Source: Planococcus kocurii (GTDB lineage Bacteria > Bacillota > Bacilli > Bacillales_A > Planococcaceae). Taken from it: a stretch of 64,000 nucleotides of DNA. Shown here one piece after another: positions 1-8,598 of the stretch (its first letter is position 1; each line of letters opens with the position of its first letter). The DNA lies in assembly GCF_001465835.2 (NCBI RefSeq), contig NZ_CP013661.2, positions 1,976,501 through 2,040,500 on the forward strand, in the 5' to 3' direction. Under the pieces are notes generated by a model that did not search any database, was not told the DNA's origin, and saw nothing but the letters and a program-made list of their open reading frames with translations. Position numbers and translations under genes: made by a program.

Positions 1-55
1 TAGAGCTAGTAAATGACTACGGTGTAACTGTTTGACGCTGTAGCGTGTGAAAATG

Positions 56-105
56 AAAAAGCCCAGCCGAGAAAAAATTCTCTCGCTGGGCTTTTTCGTT
101 TTTAT
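56..105. terminator. Bidirectional rho-independent terminator
   Basis: A GCCCAGC/GCTGGGC stem extended by GAGA/TCTC is flanked by an A-run on the left and a T-run on the right. It ends the leftward PTS IIC gene and probably also a rightward gene that lies mostly outside the window. Confidence 0.85.
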
Positions 106-1139
106 TCAAAATCAACTTTGTAATCATCAGCTTTAATTATTTTCAGCTTACGTGTGAAGATGTACAGCAAACCAACATTCAAAATGACTGGAAGTACTAG
201 AAATGTACTGAGCATGATTGCAACATTACGGCCACTCCAACCACCTTCTGCAAGGTTTATGTAATTCAATGGACCAACGAGACCAGACAATCCAAAACCG
301 GCACTATAAGGAGTGCCTTGTATGTTCAAGATGCCGGCCAAAGCGCCTAGAACAGCAGCTGTAATGACCATGGGTATGGCGATTTGTGGTTTCATTAAAA
401 AGTTTTTCATTTGAATTTTTGGAGACCCGAGTACGTGCACGAGTGCGGTTCCTAGAGAATTGGCTTTATAGCTCGAAATAGCCAAGCCGATCCCCGCTGC
501 CACGATCCCCAAATTTGCAGCGCCTGCCCCGACACCAGACAGCATGATAACTGTAGCAATCCCAACGGTTGATACCGGGAGTAGAATGACAACGCAAAAA
601 ATCATTGCAATAACAGCCCCCATTACTATGGGCTGCAAAGAAGTAGTATGCGCAACCAGTGAGCCGATCAACCCAGTCGATTGTTTCATCATTGGTAGCA
701 ATAAATAACCAATCATTCCGGGAATCATAATACTTAAAGTAGGCATTAATAGAATCGCGTACGCTTTTAGTTTATCGCCGATTAATTGGACAAACAACAC
801 TGCCAATGCCGCTGTAATGGCAATATTGACGACAATGCCAATCCCATTTAACGTCATAACGCCTTCTGCCGTTTTTTCGACGACACCGCTACCAACCATA
901 GCTGCAATGCCGACACTTGCTGTTTGAATTGGAGTTAATTTAAAAGAAATACCAACCATGACGCCAACTGTTACGGGCAATAGGCTCATGGTGAAAATTG
1001 TAATATCAAACAAATGCTGCAATGGAGGAAAGTGCGGGATCAATAGCTTTAAAATCTCGCCTAATAATGCGTTGGGAATTAGGGCTACGACCACGCCAAT
1101 ACTTACACCATTCAACAGTTTACTCATAAACTCTTTCAT
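102..1139 (-). CDS. PTS sugar transporter subunit IIC (PTS_EIIC_2-like membrane protein)
   Basis: A 345-residue, very hydrophobic protein with about nine to ten predicted membrane segments. Glycine-rich segments such as GVGAGAANLGIVAAGIGLAIS and GLSGLVGPLNYINLAEGG resemble the stand-alone IIC family PTS_EIIC_2, whose members are about 340 residues. No IIA or IIB domain is fused and none lies next to it, so the sugar and the phosphotransfer partner are unknown. It is transcribed away from the GntR gene, with about 200 bp of shared upstream DNA. The GntR protein could therefore control it, but that regulator fits the phn operon better. The family call rests on composition and remembered family features rather than on a catalytic motif. 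Confidence 0.75.
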   Translation of the reverse strand: MKEFMSKLLNGVSIGVVVALIPNALLGEILKLLIPHFPPLQHLFDITIFTMSLLPVTVGVMVGISFKLTPIQTASVGIAAMVGSGVVEKTAEGVMTLNGIGIVVNIAITAALAVLFVQLIGDKLKAYAILLMPTLSIMIPGMIGYLLLPMMKQSTGLIGSLVAHTTSLQPIVMGAVIAMIFCVVILLPVSTVGIATVIMLSGVGAGAANLGIVAAGIGLAISSYKANSLGTALVHVLGSPKIQMKNFLMKPQIAIPMVITAAVLGALAGILNIQGTPYSAGFGLSGLVGPLNYINLAEGGWSGRNVAIMLSTFLVLPVILNVGLLYIFTRKLKIIKADDYKVDFE

Positions 1140-1340
1140 CTCTGCAACTCCTACCTTGCTTAGTTAAATTATGTTACTACTATAATGAATACTAGAGTAT
1201 AAAGCAATGAAAATTTAGTGAATTAACGCGTTGGTGTACGAAAGTATTTAATTGAGCAGAATAAAGACAATAAACTAACTAAAATTGAAAATAGCGTATA
1301 ATGACCATAGTGAAAGTAGATAGAAAAGGGAGGGGTATTT

Positions 1341-2057
1341 ATTTCGGTTGATAAAGAGACGCAAATTTTAGATGAGTTAATGGAAAAAATCACATTAAAA
1401 AAGTTTGTTGCTGGTGAAAAATTGCCTTCAGAAAACGAACTAGCGAATTGGTATGGCGTGCCCCGTATGACTGTCCGCGCAGCGTTGACTAAGCTAGAAG
1501 AACGTGGTTTTATCTTTTCAAAACAAGGCAAAGGAAGATTTTTAAAAGAAAAGTCTACGCTGATTAAGTTGCATTTAACCGGAAAAGTGAGTTTTACTGA
1601 AAAAATGCAGCAAGCCGGTTATGATTTGAAGACGCGTCTTATTTGTTGTGAAGAAGCTCCGTACGAAGAAAAAATTTACAAGTTGTTGGAGTGTGAACCA
1701 ACAGACAAGGTCTACAAGGTTTCAAGAATTCGGATAATCGGTGGACAGCCCATTGCTATTCATCATTCTTTTGTCAGTGAGAAAATATTTTCTGAAATAG
1801 CAACAGAAGGACCTCATATTCGTTCAATGTTTGCATACTATCGACAACATGGCTATAGCAAATTTGTCGACAGCAACACCTTATTAAGCATCTCTTTTCC
1901 AACTTCGGCAGAGCAACAGCTCCTGCTTTGTAAAAGCATGGTGCCTCTTTTGCTAGTAGAGAATGACTGTATTGATGAAAAGACGGGTAAAGTGCTTGAG
2001 CATACAAAAATTTTGTATCGCAGTGATAAATTTACATACGATATTACGATGAATTAA
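1341..2057 (+). CDS. GntR/HutC-family transcriptional regulator, probable PhnF-like repressor of the phn operon
   Basis: The N-terminal winged helix is recognisable (GEKLPSENELA, then VPRMTVRAALTKLEERGF, then KQGKGRF). It is followed by a UTRA ligand domain (KVYKVSRIRIIGGQPIAIHHSFV, ending in a typical VLEHTKILYRSDKF strand). The first ATG at 1380 would remove the first GntR helix. The frame stays open upstream, and GGGAGGGG at 1328-1335 is correctly spaced from an ATT codon at 1341. Starting there adds 13 residues that restore the helix and gives 238 residues. An ATT start is rare, so this is inferred. The position immediately upstream of phnG, as for PhnF in other bacteria, suggests control of phosphonate genes. 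A terminator separates the two. Confidence 0.85.
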   Translation: MSVDKETQILDELMEKITLKKFVAGEKLPSENELANWYGVPRMTVRAALTKLEERGFIFSKQGKGRFLKEKSTLIKLHLTGKVSFTEKMQQAGYDLKTRLICCEEAPYEEKIYKLLECEPTDKVYKVSRIRIIGGQPIAIHHSFVSEKIFSEIATEGPHIRSMFAYYRQHGYSKFVDSNTLLSISFPTSAEQQLLLCKSMVPLLLVENDCIDEKTGKVLEHTKILYRSDKFTYDITMN

Positions 2058-2090
2058 ACAAGTCACACTCGCTCATACATAATAAAAATA

Positions 2091-2137
2091 AAAGCAGGTA
2101 GAGAAAACGATTCAGTTTCCTCTACCTGCTTTTTGGG
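2091..2137 (+). terminator. Rho-independent terminator after the GntR gene
   Basis: AAAGCAGGTAGAG pairs with CTCTACCTGCTTT and is followed by T residues. The phn genes therefore probably need their own promoter in the roughly 100 bp that follow. Confidence 0.85.
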
Positions 2138-2147
2138 TTGTCCAATT

Positions 2148-2173
2148 GTTAAGCGCCTTTACAAAAGCTTAAC
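2148..2173. promoter_or_regulatory. Inverted repeat upstream of phnG, candidate regulator site
   Basis: GTTAAGC at 2148-2154 and GCTTAAC at 2167-2173 form a 7-bp inverted repeat with a 12-bp spacer. A further CTTAA follows at about 2179. It sits between the terminator and phnG where an operator would be expected. It does not match the Mycobacterium PhnF site I remember, so the assignment is inference. Confidence 0.35.
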
Positions 2174-2239
2174 GACAGCTTAAAACACGGCCACTTGGCG
2201 ACAAGTTACGATGAACTTACAGACGAGGAGGCAGTGAAC

Positions 2240-2662
2240 ATGAAAAGACGCAGACGAACAGAAATTCTTATTCAAGGCGATGGCAGATTGGCAAAAGAAA
2301 TGGCAACCAGTGTCACAAATAAATACGAATGTCGTGAAGTAACAGCTCCTGAACAAGGAATGATTATGGTGAAGATGAGAGAATCTGCTAAAAACTCTTT
2401 GTTTTATATGGGGGAAGTCCTAATAACAGAAGCAAAAGTAGAAATTTCAGGAGAAATTGGGACAGGTCTAATAGTCGGAATGGACGAACTGCGCGCTGAA
2501 TATTTGGCGATTATTGATGCAGCCTTTAAAGCGCAACTTCCTGAAATGCAGGATTGGGAACTAAGATTACTAGAAGAAGAACGGCAAATCAACAAAGCCA
2601 AAGCCCAGCAACAAGCTGAACTTTTCAAAACAAAAGTTAACTTCGAAACGATGGAAGTCTAA
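2240..2662 (+). CDS. phnG: C-P lyase system protein PhnG
   Basis: PhnG is a subunit of the carbon-phosphorus lyase core complex (PhnGHIJ) and helps make alpha-D-ribose 1-phosphonate triphosphate. The frame is open from 2195, but GAGGAGG at 2225-2231 is correctly placed for ATG 2240. That start gives 140 residues beginning MKRRRRTEIL, which is normal for the family. The GMIMVKMRESA stretch and the MGEVLITEAKVE strand followed by GTGLIVGMDE are family-like. It is the first gene of the phnGHIJKM run and ends 37 bp before phnH. No anomaly was seen. Confidence 0.93.
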   Translation: MKRRRRTEILIQGDGRLAKEMATSVTNKYECREVTAPEQGMIMVKMRESAKNSLFYMGEVLITEAKVEISGEIGTGLIVGMDELRAEYLAIIDAAFKAQLPEMQDWELRLLEEERQINKAKAQQQAELFKTKVNFETMEV

Positions 2663-2699
2663 GCAACAGTCTAAAAACTAACTGAGCAGGAGAGATAAT

Positions 2700-3296
2700 A
2701 TGGCGATTGATCGAATACATGACTTGCAGCAAGTTTATCGAAAAATAGTACATAGTATGTCACGACCAGGAACTATTTCTACCATTAAACAACAAACAAA
2801 AAATGTGGACATTGATTTTGGCTGTACGGACGCACTTATTTTGAGTGCGATGGCACTGTTGGATGCTGAAGTCACGTTTCATGTAATAGCGAAAAATAGA
2901 ACAGACTTAATCGGTAAAATTTCTGAGTATACTTCAGCTCGTTTTGTATCAGTGCAAGAAGCCGATTTTATTATCGTCTTAAAAGATGATAAAGAAATAG
3001 ACATTTTAGAGGCGATGATACAGTGCAAAATCGGTAATTTGATTGATCCGCATCAATCGGCAACTTGGATCATTGAAAGTGCGGATTTGGTTAATGAAGG
3101 GCCCCTGCAGTTGACTGGACCAGGAATACGGACAGAAGATCACTTACAAACCGGCCAATCCAATCAGTTTTGGCAAACGAGAGACAGTCGCATCAAAGAG
3201 TATCCAATGGGCATCGATCTCATTTTTGCAGACAAAGCGGCTCAAATCGCTTGTATACCGAGAAGCGTTTCGGCAATTCCGATGGAGGTGAAATAG
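2700..3296 (+). CDS. phnH: C-P lyase system protein PhnH
   Basis: A 198-residue PhnH, the PLP-transferase-fold subunit of the C-P lyase core complex, which lacks PLP. Recognisable parts are the N-terminal YRKIVHSMSRPGTIS segment, the middle ALILSAMALLDAEVTF helix, and the C-terminal GPGI motif with YPMGIDLIFAD. A ribosome-binding site AGGAGAG precedes ATG 2700. The stop codon directly abuts the phnI start, which indicates tight translational coupling inside the operon. Confidence 0.94.
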   Translation: MAIDRIHDLQQVYRKIVHSMSRPGTISTIKQQTKNVDIDFGCTDALILSAMALLDAEVTFHVIAKNRTDLIGKISEYTSARFVSVQEADFIIVLKDDKEIDILEAMIQCKIGNLIDPHQSATWIIESADLVNEGPLQLTGPGIRTEDHLQTGQSNQFWQTRDSRIKEYPMGIDLIFADKAAQIACIPRSVSAIPMEVK

Positions 3297-4412
3297 ATGG
3301 GCTATGTTCCTGTAAAAGGTGGAACTCAGGCGATTGATGCTTCGATTAAACGCCTGACGTACGAACGATTAAAAGGTCAAGAAATTTTGGAAATCAAGAC
3401 AATTTTGTCGACAATGGGCAGTATGGTGGATCAAGTAATGTCGGAAAGCAGTCTGTACTCACCAGAACTAGCAGCTTTGGCTATCAAACAAGGTGAAGGC
3501 AGTATGGAAGAAGCCGTTTTCTTGATGCGTGCGCATCGTTCGACTTTGCCGCGTCATTACTATAGTGAGACGGTCGAAGTTGAGACGATGCTTGTCGAAC
3601 GGCGAATATCGGCAAGCTTTAAAGACATTCCCGGTGGCCAATTGTTAGGTGCTACGTACGATTACACACACCGTTTGCTGGACTTCGGAATGATGGAAGA
3701 AAACGCTGAAGTTAATCGAAAGTGGCTGCAAGATTACCGAGACAGTTTGTCAGTCATCCAATCGGGACAAGAGGTTGTCTATTTCCCAAAAGTTGTCGAC
3801 TACCTACGTGAAGAAGGCTTGTTCGAAACATTCGAACCGGATAATGCGCAACCTACTGATGTTACTAAACAAAGTTTGCAGTTTCCAACAACGAGAAGTG
3901 CCCGTTTACAAGTAATGACACGGGGCCAAACAGGAGCTGTTACTTCATTTGGATATGCATCGTTACGAGGATACGGAGAAGTCCATCCGACTGTCGGCGA
4001 AGTTCGTGTCGGAAAAGTTCCCATTTATACAGCTCATCCGAACAAAACGGATTTGGACCCCGAAGACCAATTTTATATCGGTGAAATACGCATAACCGAA
4101 GTAGAGTCATTTGTACCGGTCACTGTAAAAAACACCAACAATGAAGATGCATTGGAATTTGAAATTGGTTACGGTGTTTGTTACGGCCAAAACGAAACCA
4201 AAGCGATTGCGATGAGTATTCTAGATCAGTGCCTAGAACATCCAAACACCGAATTCCCAACTCATGACGAGGAGTTCGTCTTATTACATATCGATTCAGT
4301 AGAATCTACTGGTTTTATTTCTCATTTGAAATTACCGCATTACGTCACGTTTCAATCTAAACTAGACAGTATTCGCCAAGTAAAAAAGGAGGGAACGGCA
4401 GTTGAGAGCTAA
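3297..4412 (+). CDS. phnI: C-P lyase core subunit PhnI
   Basis: PhnI has nucleosidase activity. Within the methylphosphonate synthase complex it displaces adenine from ATP with phosphonate. The protein is 371 residues, a normal length. It begins MGYVPVKGGTQAIDAS and contains RGYGEVHPTVGEVRVG and EDQFYIGEIRITEVESF, which are characteristic PhnI blocks. The ATG follows the phnH stop immediately, and the GGAGGTG ribosome-binding site lies inside the phnH end. Its 3' end overlaps the phnJ start by 11 bp. Confidence 0.95.
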   Translation: MGYVPVKGGTQAIDASIKRLTYERLKGQEILEIKTILSTMGSMVDQVMSESSLYSPELAALAIKQGEGSMEEAVFLMRAHRSTLPRHYYSETVEVETMLVERRISASFKDIPGGQLLGATYDYTHRLLDFGMMEENAEVNRKWLQDYRDSLSVIQSGQEVVYFPKVVDYLREEGLFETFEPDNAQPTDVTKQSLQFPTTRSARLQVMTRGQTGAVTSFGYASLRGYGEVHPTVGEVRVGKVPIYTAHPNKTDLDPEDQFYIGEIRITEVESFVPVTVKNTNNEDALEFEIGYGVCYGQNETKAIAMSILDQCLEHPNTEFPTHDEEFVLLHIDSVESTGFISHLKLPHYVTFQSKLDSIRQVKKEGTAVES

Positions 4413-5268
4413 TACGCATTTTGCCTTTTTTGATGAAGGTTCTAAAAAAGAGATTCGACGAGCTACATTGAAAGCTGTGGCGATTCCGGGATACCAAGTA
4501 CCTTTCGCTTCAAGGGAAATGCCGATTGCACGTGGTTGGGGAACAGGCGGCCTGCAGTTGACGCTGTCTTTAATCGGCCAATCGGATGTACTAAAAGTCA
4601 TCGACCAAGGGGCTGACGAGTCAGTCAATGCAGTCAGTATTAAAAAACTCGTTCAAGAAACGACAGGTGTTCAACTCACTGATCAAACTGAAAATGCTGA
4701 TTTGATTCAGTCACGCCACCGAATCCCTGAAGTGCCGTTGACAAAAGATCAAATCCTAATTCTTCAAGTACCTATACCTGAACCTTTGCGACCTGTTGAA
4801 GCAAGCGAATACAAAACAAAGCGCATGCATGCTGAAGATGATTATAGCGGAGCTTGGCTAATGTTGTTCGAGCAAATTGTGAAATACGGCAAAACCGCAA
4901 CTTATGCAGATCATCCAGTTTATGTGAATGGACGCTATGTCATGGCACCAAGTCCGATTCCGCGTTTTGACAATCCTAAAATGCATCATTCAGAAGCCTT
5001 GATTTTACTCGGTGCGGGACGTGAAAAGAAAATTTACGCCGTTCCACCTTATACAGCTGTCGAATCATTAGCATTTGATGATTATCCGTTTGCTGTCGAA
5101 TCATTTAATGGACAAGGATGCCGTCTTTGCGGCACAGGAGACGTTTTCTTAGATGAATTAATTGATCAAGAAACAGGGAAAACTGTCTACCAATGCAACG
5201 ACACGAGTTATTGTATGGATCAGTTGAACAGCAAAGAGAAAGTCGGGGTGACGAGCAGCTATGCGTGA
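4402..5268 (+). CDS. phnJ: Alpha-D-ribose 1-methylphosphonate 5-phosphate C-P lyase PhnJ
   Basis: The radical-SAM enzyme that cleaves the carbon-phosphorus bond. The 288-residue protein starts at TTG 4402 after AAGGAGGG and overlaps phnI. Four conserved cysteines are visible: Cys240 and Cys243 in GCRLCG, and Cys265 and Cys271 in YQCNDTSYC. They correspond to E. coli Cys241, 244, 266 and 272, the Fe-S ligands and the catalytic cysteine. The glycine-rich IARGWGTGGLQLT segment covers the expected radical glycine region. The presence of phnJ makes this a genuine C-P lyase locus rather than a phosphonatase locus. The 3' end overlaps phnK by 8 bp. Confidence 0.96.
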   Translation: MRANTHFAFFDEGSKKEIRRATLKAVAIPGYQVPFASREMPIARGWGTGGLQLTLSLIGQSDVLKVIDQGADESVNAVSIKKLVQETTGVQLTDQTENADLIQSRHRIPEVPLTKDQILILQVPIPEPLRPVEASEYKTKRMHAEDDYSGAWLMLFEQIVKYGKTATYADHPVYVNGRYVMAPSPIPRFDNPKMHHSEALILLGAGREKKIYAVPPYTAVESLAFDDYPFAVESFNGQGCRLCGTGDVFLDELIDQETGKTVYQCNDTSYCMDQLNSKEKVGVTSSYA

Positions 5269-6100
5269 AGAACCCATTTTGAAAGTCCGCAATTTACGCA
5301 AACAATTTGGACCCGGTTGTCCCCATTGCGACAATTTGGATGCCGCTCAATTAGAGAAAAATTTCTGTGCGAAATGTGGCACAGTTTATGCAGTGCGCGA
5401 TGTATCTCTTGATTTATACCCAGGCGAAATTCTAGGAATTGTCGGAGAAAGCGGAAGCGGGAAATCAACGTTAATGCAATGTCTTTACTTTGACACTGAC
5501 GTTGCGTCAGGGAATGCGTATATTGATAAACCCGCTTTAGCTGGTATCAATGTATTTGAATTGTCTTCTCAACAAAAGCGTTCCATTCGCAACCACGACT
5601 ACGGAATGGTTTATCAGAATCCAGTCCATGGGTTAAAAATGAATTTTTCTTCTGTCGGAAATATTGCTGAAAAACTAATTGCAGCAGGCAATCGAAATGT
5701 TGGAGAAATGGAAATGATCAGTAAAAGATTGCTTGATAATGTCCATATTCCACTCCACCGCATGAAAGAAGAACCACGCAATTTTTCAGGAGGAATGCAG
5801 CAACGCGTTCAAATCGCAAAAGCATTATCAAATAATCCTCCTATTCTATTTTTAGATGAAGTGACGACCGGTCTCGATTTATCTGTACAAGCCAATGTTT
5901 TGGATTTAATTAAAAAAATACAACGGGAACTTGGCATCAGCATGATCGTTGTGTCACACGATTTGGCAGTTATTCGCATGCTTGCAGACCGAACGATTGT
6001 CATGCTAAACGGCGAAATTATCGAACAAGGATTGACCGATCAAGTATTAGAAGACCCACAACATGCGTACACGCAGCAACTTGTGTACTCACTACTCTAG
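5261..6100 (+). CDS. phnK: C-P lyase ABC-type ATPase PhnK, with cysteine-ribbon insertion
   Basis: A 279-residue soluble ABC ATPase that docks on the PhnGHIJ core and is not a transporter subunit. Visible motifs are Walker A GESGSGKST at residues 62-70, signature FSGGMQQR, Walker B ILFLDEVTTGLD and switch SHDLAV. Between the first beta strand and Walker A there are four cysteines, C20-x2-C23 and C36-x2-C39, forming a likely zinc ribbon. E. coli PhnK as I recall it lacks this insertion, while some Gram-positive homologues carry a similar one. ATG 5261 lies inside the end of phnJ. Confidence 0.94.
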   Translation: MREEPILKVRNLRKQFGPGCPHCDNLDAAQLEKNFCAKCGTVYAVRDVSLDLYPGEILGIVGESGSGKSTLMQCLYFDTDVASGNAYIDKPALAGINVFELSSQQKRSIRNHDYGMVYQNPVHGLKMNFSSVGNIAEKLIAAGNRNVGEMEMISKRLLDNVHIPLHRMKEEPRNFSGGMQQRVQIAKALSNNPPILFLDEVTTGLDLSVQANVLDLIKKIQRELGISMIVVSHDLAVIRMLADRTIVMLNGEIIEQGLTDQVLEDPQHAYTQQLVYSLL

Positions 6101-6113
6101 GAGGATCGATACT

Positions 6114-7295
6114 TTGTATATTATTCATAGCGGCAAAATCGTAACCGAGCAAACGATACTAGAAGGATTTGTAGTGGTAGTTGAAGGAGAACTTATCCGC
6201 GCAATCATTCCTAAAGAGCAAATCGGTGATTATCCAGAAGCCCGACTGATTGATGCCCGCGGAGGATACATCTCTCCCGGCTTTATCGACATTCATTCTG
6301 ATTACATCGAAACAATCGCTTCACCGCGTCCGACAAGCATGATGGATTTTGATATTAGTTTACGAGAAGCGGAAAAAATTCTCATCAGCCATGGCATCAC
6401 GACAATGTTTCATTCGCTATCGTTCTATAAAGAAGATGTCTTTTCACACAAGCCGATGCGCAACCCTACGAACATCCAGCGAATGGTAGATGCTATCGAA
6501 AAGACGCATAACCGACTGCATTTAATTCGCCACCGTTTGCATGCACGCTTTGAAATCGACAACATCGATGAAGTAGACCAGTTGGTGAAAAACATTGAAG
6601 ATGGCAAAGTACATTTGCTGTCATTTATGGACCACACACCCGGGCAAGGCCAGTACCGCAATCTAGAAGTCTACCGAGAAACGTTAAAGGGCTACCGAGA
6701 CATTTCAGATGAAGACGTCAATGTCCTCATTGCAGAGCGACAAAGCATGGAATGCCTAACAACTCAAAAAATAAAAGAAGTAGCAGATATTGCACGGGCT
6801 CATGGAATCGCGGTCGCTTCACATGATGACGATGACATTAAAAAACTCGATTTGGTAAAAAGCTTTGGCACAACCATCAGCGAATTTCCCATCACACTAG
6901 AAGTTGCGGCAAAAGCAAAAGAATTGGGCATTCATACCATTGCCGGCGCTCCAAACGTCATGCTAGGTGGCTCGCATTCAGGCAACCTATCCGCTGCAGA
7001 AGCTATCAGCCAAGGGTGTATGGACATTTTATGCAGCGATTACTACCCACCCGCGTTGCTGCACGCCGTCTTTGACCTTCACGAAAAGTATGGCAACAAC
7101 TTACACGAGATGTTCATGATGGTTACCTTGAATCCCGCAAAAGCAGTGAAAATGGACGATGAACTGGGCTCCATTAAAGTCGGGAAAAGAGCGGACCTCC
7201 TAGTAATCGAGCGAATGGACGACGGCTACCCAATGCTAACCACCACAATGGTCAACGGCGTATTGATCACCACAACAAACTACCGAATTAAATAA
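6114..7295 (+). CDS. phnM: Alpha-D-ribose 1-methylphosphonate 5-triphosphate diphosphatase PhnM
   Basis: An amidohydrolase-superfamily enzyme that removes pyrophosphate from the ribose methylphosphonate triphosphate before C-P cleavage. The frame is open from 6063, but TAGGAGG at 6099-6105 points to TTG 6114, giving 393 residues beginning with the beta strand YIIHSGKIV. The PGFIDIHSDYIE segment holds the first metal ligands. SHDDDDI, a conserved PhnM block, and the C-terminal ADLLVIE strand are also present. It follows phnK by 13 bp. The next gene, phnL, is 577 bp away because of a repeat block. Confidence 0.94.
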   Translation: MYIIHSGKIVTEQTILEGFVVVVEGELIRAIIPKEQIGDYPEARLIDARGGYISPGFIDIHSDYIETIASPRPTSMMDFDISLREAEKILISHGITTMFHSLSFYKEDVFSHKPMRNPTNIQRMVDAIEKTHNRLHLIRHRLHARFEIDNIDEVDQLVKNIEDGKVHLLSFMDHTPGQGQYRNLEVYRETLKGYRDISDEDVNVLIAERQSMECLTTQKIKEVADIARAHGIAVASHDDDDIKKLDLVKSFGTTISEFPITLEVAAKAKELGIHTIAGAPNVMLGGSHSGNLSAAEAISQGCMDILCSDYYPPALLHAVFDLHEKYGNNLHEMFMMVTLNPAKAVKMDDELGSIKVGKRADLLVIERMDDGYPMLTTTMVNGVLITTTNYRIK

Positions 7296-7700
7296 GAAAA
7301 GCGCAAGCGCCCGTGTAGATTCGACGGGCATAAGACAAACCGGCGAAGCGGCGTACTTTGCCGCACAGCTGGGTTGACTTATGACCCTAGAATCTGGGCG
7401 CTGGAGACTGGACAAAGAAAAGCGCAAGCGCCCGTGTAGATTCGACGGGCATAAGCCAAACCGGCGAAGCGGCGTACTTTGCCGCACAGCTGGGTTGACT
7501 TATGACCCTAGAATCTGGGCGCTGGAGACTGGACAAAGAAAAGCGCAAGCGCCCGTGTAGCTCCGACAAGCGCTGGAAGCTTGGCCAGTCATGGCGTTCT
7601 TCAGCCATTAGTGGCCAAGCTGAAGCGACTCGAGGGGCTGGGCGCTGGAGACTGGACAATAAGAAAAGCGCAAGCGCCCGTGTAGATTCGACGGGCATAA
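7294..7700 (+). repeat. Tandem structured direct repeats inserted between phnM and phnL
   Basis: Units beginning AAGAAAAGCGCAAGCGCCCG start at 7294, 7415, 7536 and 7661. The first two are near-identical 121-bp copies. The third, 125 bp, keeps the same ends but has a different centre. The fourth is cut short after about 40 bp. Each full unit has an outer stem (AGCGCCC with GGGCGCT). Units 1 and 2 have an inner stem GGGCATAAG with CTTATGACCC. Unit 3 has TGGCCA arms instead. This fits an interspersed, foldable intergenic element of Bacillales. The short frames in the block, in both directions, are not credible genes. Confidence 0.85.
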
Positions 7701-7786
7701 GCTAAGTTTCTACACATAGTAACGGAATGTGACGACGTCTAACGATTCCACAACCCAAGAAGACTATGGTAGTTCTCGCTGGTTGC

Positions 7787-7834
7787 CTTGACGTGGAGGC
7801 GCTCGACTCCTAGGGAACACGAGCGCATCCACGC
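7787..7834. other. Imperfect hairpin upstream of phnL
   Basis: CGTGGA and CGCTCG pair with CGAGCG and TCCACG around a loop of about 15 bases. There is no T-run, so it is not an obvious terminator. It may stabilise or attenuate the phnL mRNA, or belong to the neighbouring repeat block. Confidence 0.45.
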
Positions 7835-7872
7835 TAAGCAGCTGTCTCAAGCTAAAAACAGGAGGCAATACA

Positions 7873-8598
7873 ATGACAATGTTAGAAATAACAGGCTTCG
7901 AGAAACGGTTCACAATTCATCATCTAAACAAAATAATGCCAGCTATAAAAGACATCAACTTCTCCTTAAAAGCAGCCGAATTCATTGGCATCGTTGGAAA
8001 AAGCGGTAGCGGTAAATCTACCATTCTGAAAAGCATTTACCGTACATACTTACCTGACCGCGGAGAAATTCTCTACAACTCTGCGGCTTTCGGAAAAATC
8101 GACCTGTCACATATTACCGAACGACAAATGCTCCATTTGCGAAAATATGAAATCGGCTACGTATCACAGTTTTTGAACGTCATGCCGAGAACTACGTGTC
8201 GTCAATTGGTAACCAACGCTTTACTAGAAATGGGTTCAGCAGCATCAATCGCACACGAAGAAGCGGAAAAAGCATTGGCTCATTTTGAAATTGATCCGAA
8301 ACTTTGGGATAGCTACCCCAATACATTTTCAGGCGGTGAAAAGTTACGTTTGAACATTGCGATGGCAACTGTAAAAAAACCGCGCTTGCTCTTGCTCGAT
8401 GAACCGACTGCCAGCCTTGATTATCAATCAAAACTGAAAGTGCGGGAAATTATTGAAAAGTTAAAAGCGAATGGCACGACACTTGTTGGAATTTTTCATG
8501 ATATTGAATTCATGGAAGGGCTTTGCGACAAAGTTTACGACATGCAAACAAGAACACTGACCGTTACTGACAAAGTAGGTGTTGGCACTGAAAGCTGA
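7873..8598 (+). CDS. phnL: C-P lyase ABC-type ATPase PhnL
   Basis: A 241-residue ABC-type ATPase of the methylphosphonate synthase assembly. Walker A GKSGSGKST is at residues 42-50, followed by signature FSGGEKLRLNIA, Walker B LLLLDEPTASLD and the FHDIEF switch. The YVSQFLNVMPRTT block is typical of PhnL. AGGAGGC ends 6 bp before ATG 7873. A second ATG lies two codons later. It overlaps the next gene by 20 bp, so the two are co-translated. Because of the repeat block upstream, phnL and the genes after it may rely on read-through or a second promoter. Confidence 0.93.
   Translation: MTMLEITGFEKRFTIHHLNKIMPAIKDINFSLKAAEFIGIVGKSGSGKSTILKSIYRTYLPDRGEILYNSAAFGKIDLSHITERQMLHLRKYEIGYVSQFLNVMPRTTCRQLVTNALLEMGSAASIAHEEAEKALAHFEIDPKLWDSYPNTFSGGEKLRLNIAMATVKKPRLLLLDEPTASLDYQSKLKVREIIEKLKANGTTLVGIFHDIEFMEGLCDKVYDMQTRTLTVTDKVGVGTES

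Noticed and set aside
1..35. Possible last codons of a rightward gene (ELVNDYGVTV then TGA)
   Set aside because: Only about ten codons are in the window, with no other support. The terminator at 56 would fit it, but it cannot be told from chance.
7294..7700. Repeat block in the phn locus as an insertion sequence
   Set aside because: No transposase frame, and units share ends in tandem rather than forming one inverted-end element.
7387..7705. Open frames on both strands within the phn repeat block
   Set aside because: They repeat the same peptide blocks because the DNA repeats. They lack ribosome-binding sites and match no protein type.
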